Origin: Paenibacillus turicensis
Lineage (GTDB): Bacteria; Bacillota; Bacilli; Paenibacillales; Paenibacillaceae
Length of the DNA stretch: 64,000 bases
Direction of reading: 5' to 3'
Assembly: GCF_017873435.1 (NCBI RefSeq)
Contig: NZ_JAGGKG010000004.1
Span: 124,001 to 188,000 of the forward strand
A program made the position numbers and the translations under genes. Under the pieces are notes generated by a model. The model had not been told where the DNA came from. It saw only the letters and a program-made list of their open reading frames with translations, and made no database searches. Every line of letters begins with the position of its first letter. Within the stretch, counting starts at the first letter, position 1. Below, piece by piece: positions 45,554 through 53,662 of this stretch.

Positions 45554-45774
45554 GTCGCACTCTATGTGAGTGCGTGGATTGAAATATAACCTCATCTGTC
45601 ATACTATTAAAATCAGTATTTGTCGCACTCTATGTGAGTGCGTGGATTAAAATACTTATTTGGTGAGTGATTCAGGAGTTACGGCAGTCGCACTCTATGT
45701 GAGCGCGTGGATTGAAATTGGTTTGCGACTTTCCAATATTACGTCATATAAACGTCGCACTCTATGTGAGTGCG
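45554..45774 (+). CRISPR. Short cas-less CRISPR array, type I-C repeat, four repeats
   Basis: Repeats of 32 nt start at 45554, 45622 and 45687 and begin GTCGCACTCTATGTGAGTGC, ending GTGGATTGAAAT, the type I-C consensus. Repeat 2 has one change near its end and repeat 3 one inside the stem (GAGCGCG). Repeat 4 (45754-45774) is truncated after GTGCG. Spacers are 36, 33 and 35 nt (45586-45621, 45654-45686, 45719-45753). No cas gene lies in the window; the flanks are a MerR gene and a vanZ gene. The array is either driven by cas genes elsewhere or is a relic. Confidence 0.92.
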
Positions 45775-45780
45775 ACGTTT
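45750..45780. terminator. Perfect palindrome made from the last CRISPR repeat
   Basis: AAACGTCGCACTC-tatgt-GAGTGCGACGTTT: a 13-bp perfect stem that extends the repeat's own stem into the flanks, followed by AAAAC. It could end transcription or processing of the array. Confidence 0.6.
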
Positions 45781-45840
45781 AAAACAGTGGAGGCTGTTGT
45801 TATGAATTTCTTTACTCTATAAAGTTACAATCAATCTTCA

Positions 45841-46350
45841 TTACATATTACTCACCACAATAATAGCCAGCACTACCACCATCAACGTTGTTCCAATTCC
45901 AGCAATTACATTAATAAATTTCTGTGCTTTTAACTGATCTTTGAAAATTTTCACTATCCCAACGTAAATAAGCAAACCCACGATACCCCCAACGGTATTG
46001 TTAATAATATCTGTAATGTCAGATGCGCCTACACCCAAAATATATTGGAAGACTTCACATAATAAGCTGACTAAAAAGAGCAGGAAAATCTTTCTCCCTG
46101 TTGACCATTTTGAACAAAGGGTTCCTATGTAAATCCCAAGCGGCATAAAAATAATGACATTCATTATGATTTCACTAAAATCTAACTTGTTATTAAGTAC
46201 AAGCGATTCGTTAAAGGGGATTAGGTTGATACTTCTCATATGACCAAGGTCTTCAAACGATAAACTTAATTTAAATAAAATAATCCATACTAATGCAATC
46301 AAATAAATAGAAAAAAGAAGCTTGGTCACTTTCGTTACTTTGTCTTTCAT
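45841..46350 (-). CDS. VanZ-family membrane protein
   Basis: A 169-residue protein with about five membrane segments and the VanZ pattern: RSINLIPFNESL, MNVIIFMPLGIYIG, SLLCEVFQYILGVGASDITD and NNTVGGIVGLLIYVG. VanZ proteins can give low-level teicoplanin or lipopeptide resistance, but most chromosomal copies are uncharacterised. RBS AGGAGG lies 10 nt from the ATG. Monocistronic, with a hairpin terminator on its 5' side belonging to the next operon. Confidence 0.88.
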   Translation of the reverse strand: MKDKVTKVTKLLFSIYLIALVWIILFKLSLSFEDLGHMRSINLIPFNESLVLNNKLDFSEIIMNVIIFMPLGIYIGTLCSKWSTGRKIFLLFLVSLLCEVFQYILGVGASDITDIINNTVGGIVGLLIYVGIVKIFKDQLKAQKFINVIAGIGTTLMVVVLAIIVVSNM

Positions 46351-46377
46351 TTTGCGCCTCCTACAGCTAATTAAACA

Positions 46378-46458
46378 TAATCCCCTTAGATCACACCAGA
46401 AAATATGCTCTGTATAACAAGCGTATCTTGATGCTGAACGTAAGGGGATTCCTTTTCA
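46378..46458 (-). terminator. Terminator of the GntR/ABC operon
   Basis: AATCCCCTTA and TAAGGGGATT arms with a long loop. The 90 bp between it and the permease stop is a pyrimidine-rich tract with an 8-bp tandem (ATATCTTT about four times, 46489-46520). Confidence 0.6.
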
Positions 46459-46547
46459 TATCTTCTTAATTTTATCTCTTTCTATATCTCTATATCTTTA
46501 TATCTTTATATCTTTATATTTTTCTATCTGTTTTTTATTCTTTGCTC

Positions 46548-48530
46548 TTAATTAAACAATCCCTTTAAAGCTGTAGAGGCATTTTTTTCTCTTACCATTG
46601 TGTATACCTCTTGACCATTTTTAAGCTTTAAGGCTACATAAAATAATTGCTCACCACTGCTTTCAAATGAACGACTGTTCCGATTTAAAACCTCAGAAAT
46701 AATCGCTTGATCCTCAACAGATATTTTTTTAATATTTTTCATTTTTGCCTTTACGTCATCTTTATGAGGATAAGTAAATCCTGGCGTCTTTATAGATACC
46801 AAAGCAATATCCGCAGACTCGACTTGTTCTGGAGTGACCTCTAGACGCTCTGAGAGTTCTTTTTCCTTTAACCAAGTTCTAATTTTATCGAAGCTAGGTT
46901 CGATTTCACCTGACCAATCATTGCTATCATCACCATGACTCATTTTAATACGGGCTATTGGAGCAATATCATTTGGTTTTAGACTTGCTGGCTGAGATAA
47001 GATCTCTTCTTTCAAAAGCTTTTTAAACTCATCCATTTCCTGCGGATCACTGAGCACAATTATACGTTCTGGTATCAACTCTGAGGTTAACGTAATACTT
47101 CGAATTACATAATCAAATTCATACAATCGATTTTCATTATATTTGTAAGCATCTGTATTAAAGATTGCTAACAGCTCTTGTTCAAACATACTTGTTGGCA
47201 AATTATAATTTCTGTTCAACTCTTCTCCATCCTTAAGCTTGTAACGAATAGACAGTAGTTGATTTCCTTTTGGATCAAATCTACGGCTAGGCGTTGGGAA
47301 GTCTGCCTCAATCAACTTTTCATGTAATTGATGAACTGCACTCACATACACTGGGTCATTAGAATATCGCTTTGGCTCCCTACCACCTTCACTGTAACTA
47401 TCCATATATAAATAAGGATGCCCCATACTTACACTCTCAATTTGCTCTATAGCAGGAATTTTACTTGAATAGCCATTCCAGCTCGCAACAGGGATATACA
47501 ACATCAGCACTGTTATAGTTCCGTATATTAAAGCGCCTTTAGATAGGACACGAAATGGAACTAACCATGTTTTCAAAAGAATCATTTCTGCGAGTATTAA
47601 TCCTATTAATCCGCCAAGGATACAACCTGCCACAGTCCAAGCAGATATCCAATTCGTCCACTGCATTGAAAAATACTCTTCCATAATTAACGCTGACCCA
47701 AGCATCATCACAATCCGAAATAAGGGCTTTAAAAATTTAAAAGCTATCGCTTGTGTTGCATTTTCAACCTGACGAAGCTTATATAAACCAAATGATAGGA
47801 CTGTAAATAAAATAATTAGACCACAATAAACTAACAATAAAGTTATGTCTGGTGCAGAATTTCCTAACGTAGTCATATAAATGAAGGGTGAAATTACTGT
47901 ATCATCACTTCTTATGCCAACAGCTGAATAATACCCTTTTAAATAAAAGGATAAATGTTCTTTAATTAAAGCACTCATTAATGCTGGAAAGATTAAAAAC
48001 GCATAAGTAATAACTCCTTGTAAAATCGATTGCCCGATACATACACCCACAAATACGGTGAAGCTGAACATAAATAAAGTAAATATGCTAACAACTAGAC
48101 CCCATTCTAAAATGATCAAACCAGAAAATTCATAATATAGTGTTGTAACGGATGATAATATGGAGGTAAATCCTGCAACAATCCAAATCGGGACCAACAG
48201 CATAATGAAACCTGAAATTAGATTTGTGCTTAAAATATGCTGTCTCCGAAGAGGTAAACTATGAATTAGGATTGACTGCTTATTCGACTGAATATAACGA
48301 AGAATAAAAATACCAGCAAGCACAGGGAAAATTAAAATCATTAGCCCTTGGCCTGTACCATTTACTTCAAATAAGCTTGAAATCGAGACCCGATCTTCAG
48401 CTGTTCTCCCCAACATATATAAAGGCGACACAAATAGTAATGCTAACAAGTATAAAATACTAATCCAGCCATGTTGCCTAAAATTTTGAATAAGGATGCT
48501 ACGATTACAATATAAGCGGTGTGACGTCAT
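46548..48530 (-). CDS. ABC transporter permease (YtrC/YtrD-like, DUF6449-type C-terminus)
   Basis: About 660 residues. Some eight membrane segments (residues about 20-370; for example GLMILIFPVLAGIFILRYIQ) are followed by a soluble domain (about 385-660) ending KLKNGQEVYTMVREKNAS, like the DUF6449 part of Bacillales permeases. The frame starts at 48551, but ATG 48530 (MTSHRLYCNRSI) follows GGAGG and is likelier; even so it overlaps the ATPase gene by 26 bp. It is the membrane half of a GntR-controlled transporter, a type induced by cell-wall antibiotics. Confidence 0.85.
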   Translation of the reverse strand: MTSHRLYCNRSILIQNFRQHGWISILYLLALLFVSPLYMLGRTAEDRVSISSLFEVNGTGQGLMILIFPVLAGIFILRYIQSNKQSILIHSLPLRRQHILSTNLISGFIMLLVPIWIVAGFTSILSSVTTLYYEFSGLIILEWGLVVSIFTLFMFSFTVFVGVCIGQSILQGVITYAFLIFPALMSALIKEHLSFYLKGYYSAVGIRSDDTVISPFIYMTTLGNSAPDITLLLVYCGLIILFTVLSFGLYKLRQVENATQAIAFKFLKPLFRIVMMLGSALIMEEYFSMQWTNWISAWTVAGCILGGLIGLILAEMILLKTWLVPFRVLSKGALIYGTITVLMLYIPVASWNGYSSKIPAIEQIESVSMGHPYLYMDSYSEGGREPKRYSNDPVYVSAVHQLHEKLIEADFPTPSRRFDPKGNQLLSIRYKLKDGEELNRNYNLPTSMFEQELLAIFNTDAYKYNENRLYEFDYVIRSITLTSELIPERIIVLSDPQEMDEFKKLLKEEILSQPASLKPNDIAPIARIKMSHGDDSNDWSGEIEPSFDKIRTWLKEKELSERLEVTPEQVESADIALVSIKTPGFTYPHKDDVKAKMKNIKKISVEDQAIISEVLNRNSRSFESSGEQLFYVALKLKNGQEVYTMVREKNASTALKGLFN

Positions 48531-49407
48531 AACCCACATCCTCCATTTCATAAATAAATATTTCCTCTAACGTTAATGGTAAAATATCTAGCACATAAGG
48601 TTTATAGCTTTGAAATTGTGATTTAATTTGTTCTCGCTCCCCTTTTGCAATGTACAACACAATACTCCCCCTTCGCTCTGTATGTAATAGGTTGAGTTGT
48701 CCTTGTATGGCATCTGCATCCTGTGCGTTACGAAAGGCAACTTGGATTTTGTGTGTATCTGCCTTGAGATCATCCAATTCTTTCTCCACAATCATTTGCC
48801 CCTTATGCATAATCCCCACATGGTCACATAAATCTTCAATTTCCCGTAAATTATGTGAGGAAATCAAAACGGTGAGTTCTCGATCTGCTACCTCTTGAAA
48901 TAATAAATTTTTAATTTGCTGACGCATTACGGGGTCAAGTCCATCAATAGGTTCATCCATAATAAGCAATTCTGGCATACAGCTTAATGCTAACCAAAAC
49001 GCCGCTTGACGTTGCATCCCTTTAGACATACGGTGTAGTTTTTGCTTCGGATCAAGCTTAAATATTTGACCCAGCTCATGGAAACGTTGCTCACTCCAGT
49101 AGGGGTAAATCCGCTTATAGAAATTACTCATTTGTAAAATGGATGACTGCGGAAAAAAGTACGGCGTATCCGCCATAAACATAATCTTCCCTTTTAACTC
49201 TATGTTCTCAAATACATCCTGCTTATGAATTTGAACACTGCCATGATCTGCGCGATATATACCTGCAAGCACCTTCAGCAAGGTTGTTTTGCCTGCGCCG
49301 TTAGAGCCTAACAAGCCGTAAATTGAGCCTTTTCGTATATGAAGACTGACTTCGTCTATAGCTCGCTCTTTATCAAATGATTTAGATAGCTGATTAATGC
49401 GAATCAT
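48505..49407 (-). CDS. ABC transporter ATPase (YtrB-like)
   Basis: A 300-residue ATPase: Walker A GSNGAGKTT (34-42), signature-like MSKGMQRQ, Walker B LLIMDEPIDGLDP and H-loop LISSHNLREIEDLCD. The signature is the SKGM variant seen in YtrB-type proteins. A C-terminal regulatory stretch follows. It overlaps the gntR gene upstream by 14 bp and the permease downstream, so the three are tightly coupled. RBS AAGGAGGG. Confidence 0.92.
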   Translation of the reverse strand: MIRINQLSKSFDKERAIDEVSLHIRKGSIYGLLGSNGAGKTTLLKVLAGIYRADHGSVQIHKQDVFENIELKGKIMFMADTPYFFPQSSILQMSNFYKRIYPYWSEQRFHELGQIFKLDPKQKLHRMSKGMQRQAAFWLALSCMPELLIMDEPIDGLDPVMRQQIKNLLFQEVADRELTVLISSHNLREIEDLCDHVGIMHKGQMIVEKELDDLKADTHKIQVAFRNAQDADAIQGQLNLLHTERRGSIVLYIAKGEREQIKSQFQSYKPYVLDILPLTLEEIFIYEMEDVGYDVTPLIL

Positions 49408-49855
49408 GAGGACCCTCCTTTTCCTTCTCTTTTTCTTTATCTTCTTCCTCGTCTTCTTCTTTATCTTCTTTATCTGTGTGGCTTTCCTGCACTTGCTTTA
49501 ACGCGGCTTCAAAAGCTTGCGCGACATCCTGATGATTTAATCCCGAATAGCTTGCTTCCGCAATTAGCTTCACAAATCCAGCTTGTAATTGTATCAACAT
49601 CTCTGAATTTTGCCCTCCCGTATATTCAGCCACAAAGCTCCCTTTTCCTTGCATGGAATAAATATAGCCCTCTCGTTCCAGCTCTCTATACGCCTTTTGA
49701 ATTGTATTTGGATTCACTGTGAGTTGGGTTGATAAAGTACGTACAGATGGCAACTGCTCATCCACCTGAAGTACGCCATATACGATCATTTCTTTAATTT
49801 TATCCATTAGCTGCTCATAAATCGGCTTCCGACTCCGCACGTCAAGTTCAAACAT
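49394..49855 (-). CDS. GntR-family regulator (YtrA subfamily)
   Basis: A 153-residue repressor. The GntR winged helix (about 8-75; YEQLMDKIKEMIVYGVLQVD, LPSVRTLSTQLTVNPNTIQK) is followed by a short helical dimerisation part, as in YtrA. The C-terminus is an odd low-complexity tail of about 25 Asp/Glu/Lys residues (DKEDKEEDEEEDKEKEKEKE), coded by a simple GA-rich repeat. A 14-bp inverted repeat over its own promoter is the likely operator. First gene of the ABC operon. Confidence 0.9.
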   Translation of the reverse strand: MFELDVRSRKPIYEQLMDKIKEMIVYGVLQVDEQLPSVRTLSTQLTVNPNTIQKAYRELEREGYIYSMQGKGSFVAEYTGGQNSEMLIQLQAGFVKLIAEASYSGLNHQDVAQAFEAALKQVQESHTDKEDKEEDEEEDKEKEKEKEGPHDSH

Positions 49856-49886
49856 GTTGTCCCTCCCTTCTCTTTCTGTCGATCAG

Positions 49887-49935
49887 GTGTATTAACTGTA
49901 TTACTATTATTAGTACAGTTAATACACTTTGTCAA
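49887..49935 (-). promoter_or_regulatory. Promoter and GntR operator of the YtrABC-like operon
   Basis: Perfect 14-bp inverted repeat GTGTATTAACTGTA (49887-49900) and TACAGTTAATACAC (49914-49927). It overlaps a minus-strand promoter: TTGACA (49935-49930), 17-bp spacer, TAATAA (49912-49907). The repressor would cover the whole promoter. Confidence 0.8.
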
Positions 49936-49988
49936 TAGAAATATATAATGCTCTTTTTTTGATAACATCAAACCAAGTACAAATCAAA

Positions 49989-50035
49989 CGAAAAAAGACG
50001 GTTAAAGGCACATGATCTCTACCTTTACCGTCTTA
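49989..50035 (-). terminator. Terminator of the hypothetical gene at 50066
   Basis: On the minus strand GACGGTAAAGG, loop, CCTTTAACCGTC, TTTTTTC. Confidence 0.8.
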
Positions 50036-50065
50036 CATTTTTAAATTACAGTTATTACTTTCCCA

Positions 50066-50929
50066 CTATGATTCTTCATTTTTTTGAATTTTCGAAGGGT
50101 TATTTATTTTATAAGCGACAGGATGCTTCGTTAACTTTTTAGCTACAATTTTAGCCTCAAATGTAAGCACATCACCGACTTCCAACTCTTGTTTTTTCAT
50201 GGTGGCACTATGGCTTGACCAAGCTTCGCCAATCAATAGCTCAGGTTCAATCACCTTCACCTCTTCGTAAATAATCACCTCATCCTCACTTTCAGAGAAG
50301 TGATTCGGAACCGTTGTAAACTCAGCAACCTTTGCACTCATTTTCACCTTATCAACAGGTAATTCCAGCTTGGGTTGCTTCGCTTTTTTCGCCTTACTTT
50401 CCTTCAGCTTCACAATCGGCTCAGGAGACAAAGCTTCATCCTCTGATGGAAAGCTAATATCAACAACACCCTCTAAAGTCTCTACAGTGGTGGCTAAGGA
50501 TGGCTTTTCTCCAACCACTTCCTCTATCTTAGCTACTGCATCTAGATCCATTTCAGCAGCTTCATCACTTATAGCTTCATCATCTACTGTTTTATGGCTG
50601 ATTCCTTCATTACTAGTTGACTCATTATCCCTTGATTCACTACCCGTCCCAGTGCCCTTATTGCCATAGCTCGCCGCCTGCATTTCCTTGAGATAAGAAG
50701 GATGAATGAGGTGGAGTTCGCCTGTCTCCAGTTTAATCACTGACGTAATATCATCCACATAACCAACAATTTCACAAGCTATATTTTTCCCTGTCCCTTT
50801 ATGATAAAAAGCTTTCATTTTTGTTGCTTTAGGGGTGACTAAGCCCCATTCCTTACATTTATCTATCGCTTCAGCTTCATTTTCAAATGCAACATAATCC
50901 TTTGGTGTAATCCATAATAGCTTTGACAT
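50066..50929 (-). CDS. Hypothetical acidic protein
   Basis: About 287 residues from ATG 50929 (MSKLLWITPKDYVAFENEAE), which lies after AAAGGTGGG; an open frame extends to 51028 but that part looks like leader. The N-terminal 100 residues are ordered and may hold two small beta barrels (AFYHKGTGKNIACEIVGYVD, TSVIKLETGELHLIHPSYL). The middle is low-complexity, Ser/Asn/Glu-rich and probably disordered; the end is basic (KIVAKKLTKHPVAYKINNPS). I do not recognise the family. No export signal. Confidence 0.6.
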   Translation of the reverse strand: MSKLLWITPKDYVAFENEAEAIDKCKEWGLVTPKATKMKAFYHKGTGKNIACEIVGYVDDITSVIKLETGELHLIHPSYLKEMQAASYGNKGTGTGSESRDNESTSNEGISHKTVDDEAISDEAAEMDLDAVAKIEEVVGEKPSLATTVETLEGVVDISFPSEDEALSPEPIVKLKESKAKKAKQPKLELPVDKVKMSAKVAEFTTVPNHFSESEDEVIIYEEVKVIEPELLIGEAWSSHSATMKKQELEVGDVLTFEAKIVAKKLTKHPVAYKINNPSKIQKNEES

Positions 50930-51123
50930 GGAATCACGATCCCACCTTTCTTCGGTTATTTTAACATGTTTACATACTGAACTAAATATACCGTGTACAT
51001 GCTTTATTTTCAAAACTTGAGAAATCATACTTAAACATGATACTTTAGTAAGTAAGCATAATAAAGTAACAAATATGAACGACTATTTTTGTATGTATTT
51101 TTTACACTTAGAGGAGTTGAAAT

Positions 51124-52236
51124 ATGTTTATCCTGATTGGTCTTGTTTTTTTACTTATTTATGGGGTTCTCGTCTTTTATATCGGGTGGAGTGGCTGGCG
51201 ATGGATGAGACCTGTTGTATCTGCGAGATTTAAGCTATTTTATATCGTAATCATTTCCTTCCTTGCGATATCATTAATATTAGGCAGAGTATTTGGAAGC
51301 ATTTCCATCCTGTCCATGATTGGCTCCTATTGGTTAGCGGTGTTCTCATTACTACTATTATTATTACCTATTGCACATCTAAGTATTTGGTTATCCCGCT
51401 TAACCCCACTGCCTAGGCATCGCGTACAAAAATGGGTAGGATTCATTACGTTAGCAACCTTACTGTTGTTACTTGGATACGGTTCCTATCAGGCGTACAA
51501 TCCAGTTGTAAGGGAATATAACCTTCATATCAATAAAAAAGTGGATGGGTTAGACCAATTAAAAATTGTGATGGCATCTGATATGCATTTTGGTCTATTA
51601 TCAGGCGAAAATCATGCAAAGCGGATGGTATCTACGATTAATGAGTTACAACCTGATCTTGTATTATACCCTGGAGATATTATTGATGATGATTTAGATG
51701 CGTATCGCAATCGTGATTTTGTAAAAATATTAAGTGATGTAAAAGCCAAATACGGTGTGTTTGCTTCACTTGGCAATCATGATAAATACGATGGTCCTAT
51801 TCAAAATATTATTGATACACTGAAGCAAAGCAATATGTCTGTATTGTATGACGAGAACATTACGATTAACGACCAGTTTACCCTAGTTGGACGCAAGGAT
51901 CGAACGGAAAAGGATCGCAATCCACTTTCTTCGCTTATGGCAGGCATCGACAAGTCTAAGCCACTTATTTTGTTAGAGCATCAGCCGTATGATTTAGACC
52001 TTGCAAATGAACAAGGAATCGATCTTATGGTGTCTGGACATACACATCGGGGCCAAATTGCACCTGCTCATCTCATTACGAAGGCCATTTATGAAAATGA
52101 CTGGGGTTATTTAAAAAAGGGTAATATGCATTCGGTTGTCACCTCAGGATATGGTTTTTGGGGACCGCCTATTCGTCTAGGGAGTCGCTCAGAAATCGTG
52201 CAAATTAATATTACGTTTGGCGACAATAATAAATAA
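51124..52236 (+). CDS. Membrane-anchored metallophosphoesterase (YkuE-like)
   Basis: A 370-residue protein: four N-terminal membrane segments (residues about 3-23, 38-58, 66-90, 105-125), then a calcineurin-like phosphoesterase domain. Metal-binding motifs are complete: SDMHFGLLSG, YPGDIIDDD, LGNHDKYDG, LLEHQP and SGHTHRGQI. Relatives (B. subtilis YkuE) act at the outer face of the membrane or wall. RBS TAGAGGAG. Monocistronic, ends at a bidirectional terminator. Confidence 0.92.
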   Translation: MFILIGLVFLLIYGVLVFYIGWSGWRWMRPVVSARFKLFYIVIISFLAISLILGRVFGSISILSMIGSYWLAVFSLLLLLLPIAHLSIWLSRLTPLPRHRVQKWVGFITLATLLLLLGYGSYQAYNPVVREYNLHINKKVDGLDQLKIVMASDMHFGLLSGENHAKRMVSTINELQPDLVLYPGDIIDDDLDAYRNRDFVKILSDVKAKYGVFASLGNHDKYDGPIQNIIDTLKQSNMSVLYDENITINDQFTLVGRKDRTEKDRNPLSSLMAGIDKSKPLILLEHQPYDLDLANEQGIDLMVSGHTHRGQIAPAHLITKAIYENDWGYLKKGNMHSVVTSGYGFWGPPIRLGSRSEIVQINITFGDNNK

Positions 52237-52239
52237 AAT

Positions 52240-52292
52240 TAAAAAGCGATGTAGGGTAAGATTTATTTTCTCACCTTACATCGTTTTATATT
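52240..52292. terminator. Bidirectional terminator
   Basis: AAAGCGATGTAGGGT and ACCTTACATCGTTTT arms between convergent genes. Confidence 0.8.
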
Positions 52293-52305
52293 AACCTAAG
52301 CTAAT

Positions 52306-52857
52306 CTATTCTGCATTTGGTTCATTTAATAATCGAAGTAATGCCACTAAATCGCCAGCGGAAGATGTACCATAGCTAAATGAAGTATCATTTTGAGTAA
52401 GATCCTCCAGCACGGTTTGGATTGGAATCAACTTAACGGATGCATTCTGAATATGCTCCAGTTCATTTTCATCCTTTACCTTCCCATGCACAAACCAATA
52501 CTCCCATTCTACACCTGGAACAAGGCTGTCTCTTATTTTACGTTTTTTATCCGAGGTGAATTTGATTTCTGTCCATGCCTTTACACTAGTTTTTAAGCTG
52601 TCTGAATTACGTAGCTTCGAGCTAGTTTTAGACTTCACGCCTAGCTTTTCCATTTGCGACTTCGTCAGCTTACTAATATAAGTGACAGGACGAACACTCA
52701 CCTGTACTTCACAATGCACATATTGCCAACCTGTTTCTTCATGATAACGAACTGCAAGGAAGCTAATCTCATCAAGCTTATCTTTCATCCCTCTAATGGT
52801 GAAATAACCGTTTTTAGAAAGCCATTCCTCCACCAAAGCTTCTGCCTGTAGCGCCAT
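52306..52857 (-). CDS. Hypothetical protein with possible PD-(D/E)XK nuclease-like fold
   Basis: A 183-residue soluble protein. EALVEEWLSKNGYFTIRGMK, then DEISFLAVRYHEETGWQYVH and CEVQVSVRPVTYISKL, follow the order of a nuclease-like core (helix, strand with Asp, strand with Glu-x-Gln). This is a pattern guess; no family is recognised. RBS AAGGAGG lies 9 nt before ATG. It stands alone next to the leader region at 53005. Confidence 0.5.
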   Translation of the reverse strand: MALQAEALVEEWLSKNGYFTIRGMKDKLDEISFLAVRYHEETGWQYVHCEVQVSVRPVTYISKLTKSQMEKLGVKSKTSSKLRNSDSLKTSVKAWTEIKFTSDKKRKIRDSLVPGVEWEYWFVHGKVKDENELEHIQNASVKLIPIQTVLEDLTQNDTSFSYGTSSAGDLVALLRLLNEPNAE

Positions 52858-53004
52858 TATTATTCCTCCTTATACGTTAACGTTGTATTCATGAGACGAA
52901 AATATAATTTCATTTACTATTCGCTATTTATTTACAATTTCCTTTAGATAACCTCCCCATTGGAGTGATTTTTTATATACACATATTTTCCTCTTTGTGA
53001 TACT

Positions 53005-53035
53005 TTGACAGTAGGATTTAATTTATCAGTAGGAT
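53005..53035 (+). promoter_or_regulatory. Weak promoter before the leader peptide
   Basis: TTGACA (53005-53010) and TAGGAT (53030-53035), spacing 19 bp. It would start a transcript about 200 nt upstream of the Mor-like gene. Confidence 0.35.
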
Positions 53036-53069
53036 GCAATTCTCAATTTCACTCAAGGAGTTGAAAGAT

Positions 53070-53141
53070 ATGTATAACCTATACCATGTATGTATCGGAT
53101 ATGTACAGAAAGCTCTTCATGCAAAGCCAATATTAAGATGA
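53070..53141 (+). CDS. Putative 23-residue leader peptide
   Basis: ATG 53070 follows a strong RBS (AAGGAG, 8 nt away) and gives MYNLYHVCIGYVQKALHAKP plus ILR, then TGA at 53139. The last third of the frame overlaps the left arm of a 9-bp stem (CATGCAAAG). Its length, RBS and position before structured RNA fit a regulatory leader peptide; no homologue is known to me. Confidence 0.45.
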   Translation: MYNLYHVCIGYVQKALHAKPILR

Positions 53142-53240
53142 AGGCGATACTTTGCATGGAGTAACTTAACACCATCGCCATAAAAGTAAACTTCATTCTT
53201 GGTAAAAGCTTTGTACCTTATTGCACTTTAAAATAAGGAG
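53112..53240 (+). promoter_or_regulatory. Structured leader RNA with sequestered RBS (attenuator-like)
   Basis: Three pairings are visible: CATGCAAAG (53118-53126) with CTTTGCATG (53150-53158); GGCGAT (53143-53148) with ATCGCC (53174-53179), interleaved as in a pseudoknot; and CCTTATT (53216-53222) with AATAAGG (53232-53238). The last stem buries part of the AAGGAG of the next gene. Ribosome movement on the leader peptide could switch these folds. Confidence 0.5.
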
Positions 53241-53249
53241 CTGGCAAGA

Positions 53250-53513
53250 GTGAAATATGTTAAAGCAGATGAGGTTTTACCGACCAAACTTCTAGTGGAA
53301 CTACAAAAATATGTTCCGAGTGGTTTGTTATATATTCCTACACCTAAGAAAGACCATAAAAAGTGGGGAGAAGCAACAGGTAGCCGCAAAATTATAGCCA
53401 ATCGAAATCATCAAATTAAGCAACGCTTCAAAGCGGGTGAAGGAATAGAACAGCTATCGAGCAGTTTTTATTTATCCGTAGATAGCATTAAAAAAATTGT
53501 ATATCGTAAATAA
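53250..53513 (+). CDS. Small Mor-like HTH protein (CD3324 family)
   Basis: An 87-residue protein. The C-terminal half (GSRKIIANRNHQIKQRFKAG, then IEQLSSSFYLSVDSIKKIVY) is a helix-turn-helix of the Mor-activator type, as in CD3324-family proteins; the N-terminal half (LLVELQKYVPSGLLYIPTPK) is the matching dimer part. The start is GTG, 9 nt after AAGGAG. The long leader upstream suggests translational control. Targets unknown. Confidence 0.82.
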   Translation: MKYVKADEVLPTKLLVELQKYVPSGLLYIPTPKKDHKKWGEATGSRKIIANRNHQIKQRFKAGEGIEQLSSSFYLSVDSIKKIVYRK

Positions 53514-53521
53514 ACAAATAA

Positions 53522-53563
53522 ATGAAGCCTAATGGAAATTAATATTTCTGTTGGGCTTTTTGG
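53522..53563 (+). terminator. Terminator of the Mor-like gene
   Basis: AGCCTAATGGAAAT, short loop, ATTTCTGTTGGGCT, TTTTTGG. Confidence 0.75.
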
Positions 53564-53662
53564 CTATTTAGGTACAGTATATTTAAAAATAACCTTTACA
53601 TATTTTTGGCTCCTACATTGTTCCATAATATTGTTAGCCAATAATTATGGGGGTTTTGTTCT

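Noticed and set aside
45316..45840. cas genes next to the CRISPR array
   Set aside because: All six frames near the array give only the MerR and VanZ genes; no Cas motif was seen.
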